From positions 620,001-684,000 of the forward strand of contig NZ_PUHY01000012.1 in the NCBI RefSeq assembly GCF_002967765.1: a stretch of DNA of 64,000 nucleotides. The letters run 5' to 3'. Position 1 is the first letter of the stretch. Every line of letters starts with the position of its first letter. Position numbers and translations under genes: made by a program. The notes under the pieces were generated by a model that was given only the letters and a program-made list of their open reading frames with translations, ran no database searches and had not been told where the DNA came from. Of this stretch, positions 17,684 through 26,657 are shown in pieces. This DNA is from Blastopirellula marina (GTDB lineage Bacteria > Planctomycetota > Planctomycetia > Pirellulales > Pirellulaceae).

Positions 17684-18157
17684 ATGTCGTCTCGAAAATC
17701 GCACCACCGAATAACCGTAACTGCTTACACAAAAATATGTTACGCTGTCTTCATGCTTTTGATCGGGGTAACGTCTGGCTGTGGAACGCCCCACGTTCAG
17801 GCCGAGAAAGACGCCAAAGACATGCCGGATGCGCTGGTTCCAGTGGAGGTCGATCTGGGAAAGTTTGACTGCACGATCCCGAACCCCAAAACCAACAGCA
17901 CAATTTTGGTTGACTTCCATGCGTTCATAAAGTTGCCTCGTTACAAGAGTTACGAGCTGGAACCGATTCTCAAGTCTCATGAAAACCGCTTTCGGCACGA
18001 CATAGTGATGCGGATTCGGAAGTTCAATCGGACTGCTCTGAACGAGCCTGATCTGACCCAGCTACGCGAGGCATTGAAAGCATCGATCGACGAGTTGTTG
18101 CCTGAAAACAAGATTGAAATGATCGGGTTCTACAGCTTCCAGTTTGTTGAGGAATAG
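17684..18157 (+). CDS. FliL-like lipoprotein 3
   Basis: A protein of about 157 residues, divergent from the other two. It begins MSSRKSHHRITVTAYTKICY with a lipobox-like 'GVTSGCG'. The body follows the same scheme: 'LVPVEVDLGKFDCTIPN', 'TILVDFHAFIKL', 'ENRFRHDIVMRIRKFNRTAL', 'LREALKASIDELL' and 'IEMIGFYSFQFVEE'. An upstream in-frame ATG at 17621 would add 21 residues; neither start has a good ribosome-binding site. The three proteins are diverged copies and probably share a structural scaffold. Confidence 0.65.
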   Translation: MSSRKSHHRITVTAYTKICYAVFMLLIGVTSGCGTPHVQAEKDAKDMPDALVPVEVDLGKFDCTIPNPKTNSTILVDFHAFIKLPRYKSYELEPILKSHENRFRHDIVMRIRKFNRTALNEPDLTQLREALKASIDELLPENKIEMIGFYSFQFVEE

Positions 18158-18182
18158 GCTAGGAATTTGTCCTTAGCGCACG

Positions 18183-18212
18183 AAAAAGGGCCCTGAAATC
18201 CAGAGCCCTTTT
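18183..18212. terminator. Bidirectional rho-independent terminator
   Basis: AAAAGGGC and GCCCTTTT arms around an imperfect loop, flanked by A and T runs, lie between the convergent stops of FliL-like gene 3 (18157) and scpB (18246). Confidence 0.8.
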
Positions 18213-18245
18213 CCAAATGTGCTGAGCGATCGGTCGCAGCGAGAA

Positions 18246-19238
18246 TTATTCTTCCTCGTCGTCGCCCCAATCTTCGTCGTCTTCTTCATCATCGTCGTCG
18301 AAGTCGTCGTCCTCTTCTTCGTCGTCGTCATCATCCCATTCGTCGTCTTCGACTTCTTCCCATTCGCTATCTTCTTCCTCGTCGAGGTCTTCGTCTTCTT
18401 CCTCGTCGTCGTCTTCGAAGTCTTCGTCCCAGTCTTCGTCGTAGTCGTCGTCTTCGTCCTCATCCTCGTCTTCATCGGGGATTTCGTCGTCGTAGCCGTC
18501 GTCGTCTTCGTACAGTTCGTCTTCTTCGTCTTCGATGGGTGGGGCTTGGGCCGACGGTTCTTGCGGGTTCCAAATTGCCACAGGCATGATTTCGGATTCG
18601 CCGCTAATAGCCGGGGAATTTGGGGCAAGTGTGATTGTCACCGATGTCTCCTTGTGATCGTCAACCTGAGAGGCCGTAGACGCCTCGGTCTCGGCTTCGA
18701 ATCGTCGAAACTCGTCTTTACGGGGCAAATCGTCCAAGGACCGAAACCCGTACATCCTCAAAAACGCGGGCGTCGTGGCGTAAAGGAACGGTCTGCCCAA
18801 TTCCTCGCTTCGTCCGCGAATTTGAACTAAGTCTCGATCCATCAATTGGCGAATGATTTCGCCACAATTCACACCGCGAATCGCTTCGACATCTGCCCTC
18901 AGGACAGGCTGTCGGTAAGCAATAATCGCCAGTGTTTCCATAGCTGGTGTCGATAACCGTGTCGGGTCGTCTCCACCAACCACTCGCCGAACCCAGTCGG
19001 CGAACTTTCCCCGAGTCAAAAGCTGGTATCCGCCGGCCAACTCTTCCACACGAAAAGCACGGTGAGCTGCGTCGTAAAGCCGATTCAGGGAACGCACTAG
19101 TGTACGGGCTTCGGTTCCATCCGCCAAGTTGGCAAGCTGGGCCAATTTGCGAGAACTTAGGGGCTGTTTGGCGAGAAATAAAATCGCCTCCAACCGCTGC
19201 ATTCGACGGTTCCGAACGACCGGACCTTTCGCCTTCAT
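18246..19238 (-). CDS. scpB: Segregation and condensation protein B with long acidic tail
   Basis: ScpB bridges ScpA and SMC in the bacterial condensin. The core is two winged helices: 'RLEAILFLAKQPLSSRKLAQ', then 'ETLAIIAYRQPVLRADVEAI', 'RGVNCGEIIRQLMDRDLVQI', 'ELGRPFLYATTPAFLRMYGF'. Unusually, after a Ser/Thr/Pro linker the protein ends in a stretch of about 98 residues of which some 78 are Asp or Glu. The start is uncertain: ATG 19238 (MKAKGPVVRNRRMQRLE) is chosen, and ATG 19376 would add 46 mostly basic residues. No scpA is in the window. The acidic tail might mimic DNA or contact basic proteins (inference). Confidence 0.9.
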   Translation of the reverse strand: MKAKGPVVRNRRMQRLEAILFLAKQPLSSRKLAQLANLADGTEARTLVRSLNRLYDAAHRAFRVEELAGGYQLLTRGKFADWVRRVVGGDDPTRLSTPAMETLAIIAYRQPVLRADVEAIRGVNCGEIIRQLMDRDLVQIRGRSEELGRPFLYATTPAFLRMYGFRSLDDLPRKDEFRRFEAETEASTASQVDDHKETSVTITLAPNSPAISGESEIMPVAIWNPQEPSAQAPPIEDEEDELYEDDDGYDDEIPDEDEDEDEDDDYDEDWDEDFEDDDEEEDEDLDEEEDSEWEEVEDDEWDDDDDEEEDDDFDDDDEEDDEDWGDDEEE

Positions 19239-19573
19239 CGGTCGCTTTCGCCGTTTTCTTCGGCAAACTCCGACCAGTTTCTTGCGAGCATTTCCAGAAC
19301 TGCCTGCGCAGGTGATCAACTGCCCCCAACGACGGGCGGTAAGCCGAAGCCCAAATTGTGATGTAAACCGCCGCAATCAATCAGTCTTTCGTTGTGGACA
19401 ATCCGCCATGGCCCTTCTTTCTAGCGGAATGAAGACGAAGATCAAATAGGCGTCACCAATTCACGAAGCTAGCTGCCGTTGCAGAAATTGGACAGCCTGA
19501 TCGGCCGCAGCCTAGGATGCGGATTGTCACCTTGTTGCAACTACGACTCGGATCGTTTTCTCTATCAAAAGGG

Positions 19574-20119
19574 ATGAGCGCCTTGACCATCGAAATCCCC
19601 TTGTTGGGACGCATGACGCGCGATCGTCAGTTTTCCAATTGGTTGTGCAGTGAACCGATTGCCGTTCCGTTTTTGAACGATCAAATCGGCGAATTCACGC
19701 TCGAAAGTTACGAGCAAGATCGCGCGAAAGAAGACTTTCATGCCACGATTGCTAATCTTTTGGCGGCCCGACCAGAGGTTCTCGAAGAGATTGAACCGTA
19801 CCTGTTTCAATATTACGAAGACTGTCAGAACTTCGTAGAGGAAGAGGATGAGGTCAGGATCGATACCCCCAAGGACGTCTGGAAGTTCGTGCGTATCGAG
19901 CCGTCCTTTATGATCAGCCGGCGAGGATATGGCGATGAGAAGGTTTACGTCTCGTTTGGTGGGGGAGTCGAGTGGGAGGAAGAACATGGACTTCAGATTG
20001 TGATGCGTGAAGGCAAAGAAGTGGTGAAGATCGGCCCTTATGATGGGCACTTAACCAACTCCGATGCGTTCGATGACGAGACCCTAGAGAACGTAATCTA
20101 TGTCCGAGTCGGCCAATAG
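19574..20119 (+). CDS. DUF6985-like hypothetical protein
   Basis: A protein of about 181 residues. The C-terminal half 'SFGGGVEWEEEHGLQIVMRE' followed by 'KVVKIGPYDGHLTN'-like 'EVVKIGPYDGHLTN' is characteristic of a bacterial family I recall as DUF6985, often found near contact-dependent or immunity-like genes, though nothing toxin-like is seen here. The N-terminus reads 'LTIEIPLLGRMTRDRQFSNW'. ATG 19574 is preferred; ATG 19517 adds 19 residues. The middle is acidic and helical. The function is unknown. Confidence 0.7.
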   Translation: MSALTIEIPLLGRMTRDRQFSNWLCSEPIAVPFLNDQIGEFTLESYEQDRAKEDFHATIANLLAARPEVLEEIEPYLFQYYEDCQNFVEEEDEVRIDTPKDVWKFVRIEPSFMISRRGYGDEKVYVSFGGGVEWEEEHGLQIVMREGKEVVKIGPYDGHLTNSDAFDDETLENVIYVRVGQ

Positions 20120-20268
20120 TTGGTCGCACAACGGGGAAGTACGCACGAATCTGTGAGAAGCCCCTTCGCGCATCGGGCTGACGTCGTCATGCTAAAAGTA
20201 GAGCAGCGCCTTACCTGGGGAGGATCGCGCCACTGGTCGTTCGTCGCAACCACGAGATGGGACTTACC

Positions 20269-22788
20269 ATGCACCAGCAGAAGATTCCCCACGCTACCCC
20301 GACGCCGGAAACAAAGTCACAGGATAACTGGGACGAACTTTCCCTCTCGCAACTTGAAGAGCGTCTGCACTGTACAATCGATGGTCTGACAACTGCCGAT
20401 GCTCAGAAACGATTAAGCGACACCGGCTATAACGAATTGACCGAGGTCGAGACCAGCGTCGTACTGAAGTTTCTCTCTTATTTCTGGGGTCCCATTCCCT
20501 GGATGATCGAGATCGCAGCCATTCTCTCAGCGGCTGTTCAGCATTGGGCCGACTTCGGAATCATTCTGACTCTGCTGATCGTGAACGCGGTCGTTGGCTT
20601 CTGGGAGGAATTCCAAGCAGGCAACGCGATCGCCGCATTAAAATCGAAGCTAGCTCTTGGAGCGCGAGTAAAACGAGATGGTAAATGGCAACCGTTGCCT
20701 GCCCGAGAATTGGTTCCCGGCGACCTGATCCGGATTCGTCTCGGTGATATTACACCGGCGGATGCGCGGTTGTTGGAAGGGGACCCAATCGAAGTCGATC
20801 AATCCGCTCTTACTGGTGAGTCCCTCCCGGTCACAAAAAAGACGAATGACTCGATCTTCTCTGGTTCGATTATCCGGCAGGGGGAAACGGACGCACTTGT
20901 TTATGGAACCGGTGCGAATACGTTCTTCGGACGTACTGCCAATTTGGTTCAGACCAGCCACACGACAAGCCACTTTCAGAAGGCCGTGCTCAAGATCGGC
21001 GACTTTTTAATCGTCATCGCGGTGATTCTTGTCGTGATGATCCTCATCGTCGCGCTGTTCCGGGGCGATCCTGTGGCCGAAACACTGCAGTTCGCTTTGG
21101 TGCTGACCGTCGCAGCAATCCCAGTCGCGATGCCGACCGTCCTCTCGGTCACCATGGCGGTTGGAGCTCGTCTCCTGGCCAAAGGTGAAACGATCGTTAG
21201 CCGTTTGGCTTCCATCGAAGAACTCGCCGGAATGGATGTCCTTTGTTCCGATAAGACGGGCACCCTCACCAAAAACGAACTGACGCTAGGCGAACCGTTC
21301 CTATTGGATGGTGTCACCAAGAACCAAATCCTCCGCGCGGCGGCTCTCGCATCGCGCGCGGAAGACCAGGACGCAATCGATCTGGCAATCCTCGACGGAG
21401 CGAAGGAAGTGTTTGACGGAAGCTTGCCGAACGTCGAACATTATCGACCGTTCGATCCAGTCAATAAACGGACCGAGGCTCTGTTTAAGGAAGCGGATGG
21501 GACATCGCACCGAGCCAGCAAAGGAGCGCCGCAAGTTATTCTGGCCTTAGCCCGGAATGCCGAAAACTTGCAGGCGACGTACGCCGACGCAATCGATCAA
21601 TTCGCTCAGCGAGGTTTCCGTTCGCTAGGAGTCGCTCAGACCGATGCCAATGGAGACTGGCAAGTACTGGGTGTGTTACCTCTATTCGATCCACCTCGTG
21701 ACGATTCCGCCGCCATGATTGCGCAAGCCAAAGAGATGGGTTGCGATGTGAAAATGGTAACTGGCGATCAAGTTGCCATTGGGCGTGAGATAGCTGGTCA
21801 ACTTAACATTGGAACCAATCTGGTCGATGCCGAGATCTTCAAAGCGGTCGATTATCATCACTCAGCGCGAATCGATCAGATGATCGAAGACGCCGATGGT
21901 TTTGCTCAGGTCTATCCCGAACACAAGTATCATATTGTCGACGTTCTGCAAGAGCGAGGTCACATCGTCGGCATGACGGGCGACGGTGTGAATGATGCTC
22001 CAGCTTTGAAGAAAGCTGATTGCGGCATCGCGGTCTCAGGTGCAACCGACGCAGCCCGCGCGGCCGCGGATATTGTATTGCTCTCGCCAGGTTTGTCGGT
22101 GGTCATTGTTGCGATTCGTGAGGCGAGAAAGATCTTCCAACGCATGAACAGCTATGCGATCTATCGTATTGCCGAGACCTTTCGCGTCTTACTGTTCATG
22201 ACTTTGTCGATCTTGGTATTTAACTTCTACCCGGTCACAGCGGTGATGATCGTGCTGCTTGCGTTGTTAAACGATGGAGCCATCCTCTCGATCGCCTACG
22301 ATCGGGTCCATTACGCTGACCGGCCCGAGAAGTGGAACATGCCGCTGGTTCTGGGGATCTCATCGGTCCTGGGCCTCGCAGGTGTCGCTGCATCGTTTGG
22401 GCTGTTTTACCTGTGCGAGCGAGTTTTCAAGCTTGATCCCGACACGATCCAATCGCTCATTTATCTCAAGCTATCTGTGGCGGGGCATATGACGATCTTC
22501 GCCACACGTACTCGCGGTCCATTCTGGTCGATTGCTCCTGCCAAGGCCTTGGTGCTCGCCGTAGTCGGTACCCAGATCGTGGCGACATTGATTGCTGTTT
22601 ACGGAGTGTTCATGGCCCCGATCGGTTGGGAACGCGCCGGGCTCGTATGGCTGTACGCGTCGGCCTGGTTCCTGGTAAACGATCGACTAAAGCTCGTTGC
22701 CTATCGACTATTCGATCCCAGCGAAGATGCCTGGCTGGACAAAGCAGGCACACCGATCCATCGCCTCTTGAGCCGATTTCATCGTTGA
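20269..22788 (+). CDS. P-type plasma-membrane H+-ATPase (P3A)
   Basis: An 839-residue P-type ATPase of the P3A proton-efflux group. Visible in order: N-terminal cation-transporter domain (LSQLEERLHCTIDGLTTADA), actuator loop 'DQSALTGESLPVTK', the M4 'AAIPVAMPTVLSVTMAVGA', the phosphorylated D328 in 'CSDKTGTLTKNELTLGE', the nucleotide domain 'FDPVNKRTEALFKEADG' with 'ASKGAPQVI', and 'VGMTGDGVNDAPALKKADCG'. About ten hydrophobic segments. 'FDPVNKRTEA' and the M4 sequence match proton pumps rather than Ca or heavy-metal pumps. Start ATG 20269 or 20257. It exports protons at the expense of ATP, plausibly for acid or salt homeostasis. Confidence 0.94.
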   Translation: MHQQKIPHATPTPETKSQDNWDELSLSQLEERLHCTIDGLTTADAQKRLSDTGYNELTEVETSVVLKFLSYFWGPIPWMIEIAAILSAAVQHWADFGIILTLLIVNAVVGFWEEFQAGNAIAALKSKLALGARVKRDGKWQPLPARELVPGDLIRIRLGDITPADARLLEGDPIEVDQSALTGESLPVTKKTNDSIFSGSIIRQGETDALVYGTGANTFFGRTANLVQTSHTTSHFQKAVLKIGDFLIVIAVILVVMILIVALFRGDPVAETLQFALVLTVAAIPVAMPTVLSVTMAVGARLLAKGETIVSRLASIEELAGMDVLCSDKTGTLTKNELTLGEPFLLDGVTKNQILRAAALASRAEDQDAIDLAILDGAKEVFDGSLPNVEHYRPFDPVNKRTEALFKEADGTSHRASKGAPQVILALARNAENLQATYADAIDQFAQRGFRSLGVAQTDANGDWQVLGVLPLFDPPRDDSAAMIAQAKEMGCDVKMVTGDQVAIGREIAGQLNIGTNLVDAEIFKAVDYHHSARIDQMIEDADGFAQVYPEHKYHIVDVLQERGHIVGMTGDGVNDAPALKKADCGIAVSGATDAARAAADIVLLSPGLSVVIVAIREARKIFQRMNSYAIYRIAETFRVLLFMTLSILVFNFYPVTAVMIVLLALLNDGAILSIAYDRVHYADRPEKWNMPLVLGISSVLGLAGVAASFGLFYLCERVFKLDPDTIQSLIYLKLSVAGHMTIFATRTRGPFWSIAPAKALVLAVVGTQIVATLIAVYGVFMAPIGWERAGLVWLYASAWFLVNDRLKLVAYRLFDPSEDAWLDKAGTPIHRLLSRFHR

Positions 22789-22890
22789 TCCGGCACGTGA
22801 CGCTTGCAAAATGTATGACACCGAAAGGAAGCATAGGTACGATAATCGCTGGCGTTGCCCTTCGATTTATCTGGTCCGGAGTCCCCCTTC

Positions 22891-24348
22891 GTGAATTATC
22901 GAAAATCTAAATGGGTGTTCGTTGGGCTTATCTTCATTCTTTCAGTAGCTCTCACTTCTCAAGGTCAAACGGCTGAGCCCATCGATTGGAAGCAAGATAT
23001 CGCGTCCGCCATAGAGCAGGCGAATGCTTCATCGAAAGATCTTTTGGTCCTCTTTACCGGGCGAGGCTGGTGCGGACCGTGTGATGCTCTTGAAGCGAAT
23101 GTACTTTCGGAAGATCGCTTTTGTACAGCCGTGTGCGAACATTTCATTATGGTTGAACTAAACTTCCCGGCGGATGAGTCCGAACGCTCGCCTCAAGAAA
23201 TGGCGGAATTGAAGAAACAGCTTGCTCGCTATGAGGTTTCATTGTTTCCGACGATCATCTTAATGGAAGCAACAGGCCGGCCTTACGCAAGCATTTCCAA
23301 GTATGCATCTTCGACAGGCCCAGAACCGCTCGTTGCGTCGATTCAAATCGCTCGAAATGCGAAGCGCATTCGAGACGAACATTTCACCCTCGCAAGCACG
23401 TCAAATGGACTCAATCGTGTCATGCAATTGCATCGCGGACTCGAGGCGATCGCTCCGCACTTGAGAAAAGCGGACGAGCACTCTGTCGATCCACTCCTCA
23501 AGTGGTATCGCCCGGAGATCGATGAGGTTCTTCCCTTCGACAGTCACCTTTTGAACGATATCAAAGCGATCTACCAGCAACGCATTCAAGCAGAAGTCTC
23601 GGCGAAGAAGCGTAGTGAGGTAGAAGCGAAGTTACACGAATTCGAAGCTCACCGGGACTACGGTGGCGCGGTGAGTTTTCTCGATGCCTATTTGACAACA
23701 GCTGACGATGATGAACACCGATTCCAGATCGAGTTGTCGCGAATTGCATTTTTGGAACGCGACAAACAGTTTGAACGCGCACTGACGCAGTCACGGGCAC
23801 TGTTAGAAAGCGGTTCGCTTGATCCTACCTATCAAGAGCGATTGCGAGACCGTGAAGTATATAACTTGTTCTCTCTTGGTCGCATCGATGAAGCCTTGGC
23901 GCACTACGACAGCCGAATCGTAGAAGCAGGGGAAGACCTACGAAAGCAGCACCGATTGCTGGGGCAGAAAGCTCAGCATGCGTACTCGCGACTCGAGCCG
24001 GAATTGTCAATTCCTATATGGGAAACTTATCGTAACACCATCGGTAGGAAATCAGACGATTGGTTCGATGCGACCGTGCTGCTGGCTCGGCTTTATCAAA
24101 AAGATCAACAGCATCGTCAAGCGATCGCATTATTCGAAGAAGTAATCACCGCCCATAACGACGTATGGATTTTGATCGATTTAATTCACAGTCACCAGGC
24201 ACTTGGTAACAGCGATCAGGCCAAGCAACTGTATGTCCGAATTCAAGCGGAGCAAACCCGACTGGTAGCTTCGTCCCGAGCATCGGATCGGGACGAAGCA
24301 AAAGCAATCGAAGTACGTCTTCGAGAGGTTTCCTTTAATAAGGACTAA
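22891..24348 (+). CDS. Exported thioredoxin-fold protein with TPR-like repeats
   Basis: A 485-residue protein. A signal peptide (WVFVGLIFILSVALTSQG) is followed by a thioredoxin-like domain with 'LLVLFTGRGWCGPCDALEAN', whose C61-C64 CxxC pair is intact, and 'YEVSLFPTIILMEATGRP' with the cis-Pro region. From about residue 210 it is all-helical with TPR-like pairs ('ALTQSRALLESGSLDPTYQE', 'RIDEALAHYDSRIVEAGEDL', 'QAIALFEEVITAHNDVWILI'). GTG 22891 with GGAG upstream is preferred over a TTG at 22855. The expected role is periplasmic thiol reduction or isomerisation with a protein-binding scaffold; the partner is unknown. Confidence 0.85.
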   Translation: MNYRKSKWVFVGLIFILSVALTSQGQTAEPIDWKQDIASAIEQANASSKDLLVLFTGRGWCGPCDALEANVLSEDRFCTAVCEHFIMVELNFPADESERSPQEMAELKKQLARYEVSLFPTIILMEATGRPYASISKYASSTGPEPLVASIQIARNAKRIRDEHFTLASTSNGLNRVMQLHRGLEAIAPHLRKADEHSVDPLLKWYRPEIDEVLPFDSHLLNDIKAIYQQRIQAEVSAKKRSEVEAKLHEFEAHRDYGGAVSFLDAYLTTADDDEHRFQIELSRIAFLERDKQFERALTQSRALLESGSLDPTYQERLRDREVYNLFSLGRIDEALAHYDSRIVEAGEDLRKQHRLLGQKAQHAYSRLEPELSIPIWETYRNTIGRKSDDWFDATVLLARLYQKDQQHRQAIALFEEVITAHNDVWILIDLIHSHQALGNSDQAKQLYVRIQAEQTRLVASSRASDRDEAKAIEVRLREVSFNKD

Positions 24349-24352
24349 CCTG

Positions 24353-24613
24353 CTACTCCGTTGTGTCACGATTCACTTGGATACCGAATTCCCATTCAAC
24401 ATGTTGGATCGCGCGTTCCAGAGACTCGTACATCAGATCGTTAAGCTCATTGCCATCTTGGTCGAAATAGAAGATGTACGCCTCGGTGGGACTCCACAAC
24501 TCGATTCGAATCTTCACGATTTGCGGCGATACAAACTCGCCACCATGATGATGTCGTGTTTTCCCGTGGCCAGCTTTCTCAGGCGGAAGTACTATTTCGA
24601 TCGGGAGTTGCAT
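24353..24613 (-). CDS. Small hypothetical protein coupled to lipoprotein gene
   Basis: About 86 residues, beginning MQLPIEIVLPPEKAGHGKTR and containing 'IVKIRIELWSPTEAYIFYFD' and 'YESLERAIQHVEWEFGIQVN'. Its ATG overlaps the stop of the lipoprotein gene (TAATG at 24615-24611), which decides the start; an ATG 15 bases upstream also exists. There is a His-rich patch (KTRHHHGGEF). No family is recognised. It converges with the thioredoxin gene, leaving 4 bp between stops. Confidence 0.68.
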   Translation of the reverse strand: MQLPIEIVLPPEKAGHGKTRHHHGGEFVSPQIVKIRIELWSPTEAYIFYFDQDGNELNDLMYESLERAIQHVEWEFGIQVNRDTTE

Positions 24614-25062
24614 TAGGTTTCGCCCCATTCGATATAGACAGTGAGCGTGTCGTCATCGTTGGCAACATAGGCGACGTTCATATGCTTCGCACTTGGCAAA
24701 TCGTAATTCGCACCAATTAGCCCTGAGGAGGGTGGATCCCACCAGTCTTTACTCATCCCGCCAAGGAAAGAGACCTTCTTCGGATTCATCACCAAGGTAT
24801 CAACCGGCGGCGATAGAAAGAGTTTGCTAACGTCGTTCGTGTGTGCCACGAACTTGAACAAAACATGCTTATCGATGCCACTGGTCAGCATGAATCCTCG
24901 TGGCTCGATGAGGACTTCAGGATTCAAGTACATCTCCGTCTGGCAGAACTTCACGTGTTCCGAAGAAGGAGCCATCGTCGAGATGTTTGGGCCGAAATCG
25001 AGGCAGCCACCAAGAAGCAAGGCCCCTGAAATGATCAGGGGCCAAATACGACTTGTCTTCAT
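24613..25062 (-). CDS. Lipoprotein of unknown function
   Basis: A 149-residue protein with a clear lipobox (WPLIISGALLLGGCLDFGPN), so the mature lipoprotein starts at about C20. The rest is beta-rich: 'VKFCQTEMYLNPEVLIEPRG', 'KHVLFKFVAHTNDVSKLFLS', 'LIGANYDLPSAKHMNVAYVA' and 'DTLTVYIEWGET'. No named domain is recognised. It is translationally coupled to the following 86-residue gene, so the pair probably works together. The gene at 25086 ends 23 bp upstream on the same strand. Confidence 0.75.
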   Translation of the reverse strand: MKTSRIWPLIISGALLLGGCLDFGPNISTMAPSSEHVKFCQTEMYLNPEVLIEPRGFMLTSGIDKHVLFKFVAHTNDVSKLFLSPPVDTLVMNPKKVSFLGGMSKDWWDPPSSGLIGANYDLPSAKHMNVAYVANDDDTLTVYIEWGET

Positions 25063-25085
25063 GTCCTAGGCTTTCGCAGTCAAGC

Positions 25086-25658
25086 TCATTCGGGACGTTG
25101 GAGGATCAACGCACGGACATGCTCCAAGGCTTCGTCACGACGATCGGAATGCATAGTGTATTCAATGAGCTTCATTCGAATCAGTCGCTTGATAGCTGGA
25201 TTGTCGGAATCATGCATCATGTCGATCATGATCTCGCGACGCTCTTGTGGATTACGAACCAGTTCTGGAAGGTGTTCTAACGCAAACGATGCCGCCAGGA
25301 CTTCGTCGTTCGCAATCCGAGCCTGTGAAGCAATCCGTTCGACATGTAGGTGATGCATCTCCATCTCGGTTCGATGCATTTGCATTTCTCGTTGGCGACG
25401 CTCCCAATCCATCCGCTCGTCCCGAGGGCGATCATCTATCTCACGTCGTTCGGGACGTTCCCTATCCATTTGGCGATCCGATTCGCGATCGCGCGCCTCG
25501 CGTTCCTGTCGGACACGGTCGATACGGTCGCTGCGGAAATCGTCGTCCGAGCGGCGATCTTGTCCGAAAGCGGCATCAGCGATAAACCCCGAAACAGCAA
25601 CTGCCAGCGCCAGCACTGGGAGGGTAGTCCAAGACGTCATTCGGTAAGCATTGAGCAT
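25086..25658 (-). CDS. Secreted Arg/Asp/Glu-rich protein
   Basis: A 190-residue exported protein. A signal peptide ('TTLPVLALAVAVSGFIADAA') ends near FGQ. Residues about 35-95 are a charged run of R, D and E (RSDRIDRVRQEREARDRESD), followed by a helical C-terminal domain ('HHLHVERIASQARIANDEVL', 'PERREIMIDMMHDSDNPAIK' like 'QERREIMIDMMHDSDNPAIK'). ATG 25658 has CAGGAG upstream. It probably starts the transcription unit that continues into the lipoprotein pair. The function is unknown. Confidence 0.72.
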   Translation of the reverse strand: MLNAYRMTSWTTLPVLALAVAVSGFIADAAFGQDRRSDDDFRSDRIDRVRQEREARDRESDRQMDRERPERREIDDRPRDERMDWERRQREMQMHRTEMEMHHLHVERIASQARIANDEVLAASFALEHLPELVRNPQERREIMIDMMHDSDNPAIKRLIRMKLIEYTMHSDRRDEALEHVRALILQRPE

Positions 25659-25787
25659 GGCGGGACTCCTGTAAGGAAACGGAAGGGTAGGGCGTAGGTT
25701 TGGATGTCTTCTTTTTAGTGGATATACGTTTTAAATCCAACGCGGTTCGTCACGAACAAAAGAACCCCAAGGTAATAGTTCGCGCGG

Positions 25788-26657
25788 TTAAGCATACTCT
25801 GGATGCCCCAGACGCATCATTCGTTGGACGATGTTGTGGCTACTTCCAAAATGGTACAGCGAGTGGTTTCGGTAATCGACGACCAAGATCTGCGAGAGTG
25901 GTGGCATCAACTCGCCAAACACCTCCGCCGAAAGATCGGTGCAGTAACTAATGACCCCATCACGCAAGCTCAAATCACGTCGTTTGGCATGCGATTCGAT
26001 CCAGTTGGTGAGCATGAACTGGAAGTGAACCAGCAAGTCGAGCGCTGGGCTATCAGGGTGCAGCACCATGAAGATTGACTCGGCTTGATCGACGCTTTGG
26101 CAGTAGCTCGGTATCGAGTCACAAAGATTCCACCGCGAGTACAACTTGTACTGCAGCGAGGACGTATCATGTTCGTACAACGGCTGCATCCCTTCCGCTT
26201 CCATCTTGTCGGCCAGACGAGCGTTGTTCAGATCGATGTTGCTGACCAAGTGAGCCCACGTCAGAAAGCGACCGATCGTGCTCCCTTCGAACGTGAAGCC
26301 TTCCCATGTGATGTTTCGCACGCGGGTCAGCGGAATCTTGGATGACGTCCGAATCACGTCGACGATGGGGCGATTGTGCGTCGGAAGTTCTGCCTTTTCG
26401 TACATTTCCAAATACCGCTCCACGGCCACGGCGATTGGCAGTGGGAAGGTATCTTTGGGGAGCAAATGCTGCAGGATCAAGGGATCGCGCTGCGAAGGAT
26501 GGGGCATGATGCCATGCCGCTGGGTTCGATCGCCCAGATCTTTGACCTCTTTAAGACATGCCACGCGGATCGTCTCGTTTAATCCCTCCACCGGCTTCTC
26601 GAGAAAACGGAGCAACATCCGGAGTGCATCCAGCATTTGATCTTCGATTTCGAGCAT
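25788..26657 (-). CDS. Hypothetical cytoplasmic protein
   Basis: A protein of about 289 residues beginning MLEIEDQMLDALRMLLRFLE. It is mostly helical, with 'LLPKDTFPLPIAVAVERYLE', 'RVRNITWEGFTFEGSTIGRF', 'MLTNWIESHAKRRDLSLRDG' and a closing 'QILVVDYRNHSLYHFGSSHN'. ATG 26657 with GGGGA upstream is chosen over ATG 26711. No transmembrane segment, signal peptide or known motif is seen. Divergent from the LRR gene at 26902, with about 245 bp between start codons. Confidence 0.68.
   Translation of the reverse strand: MLEIEDQMLDALRMLLRFLEKPVEGLNETIRVACLKEVKDLGDRTQRHGIMPHPSQRDPLILQHLLPKDTFPLPIAVAVERYLEMYEKAELPTHNRPIVDVIRTSSKIPLTRVRNITWEGFTFEGSTIGRFLTWAHLVSNIDLNNARLADKMEAEGMQPLYEHDTSSLQYKLYSRWNLCDSIPSYCQSVDQAESIFMVLHPDSPALDLLVHFQFMLTNWIESHAKRRDLSLRDGVISYCTDLSAEVFGELMPPLSQILVVDYRNHSLYHFGSSHNIVQRMMRLGHPEYA

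Noticed and set aside
18219-18830. Plus-strand frame rich in Val, Phe and Ile antisense to scpB
   Set aside because: It is the reverse complement of GAC/GAA/GAT codons of the acidic tail; the hydrophobic composition follows mechanically and there is no ribosome-binding site.
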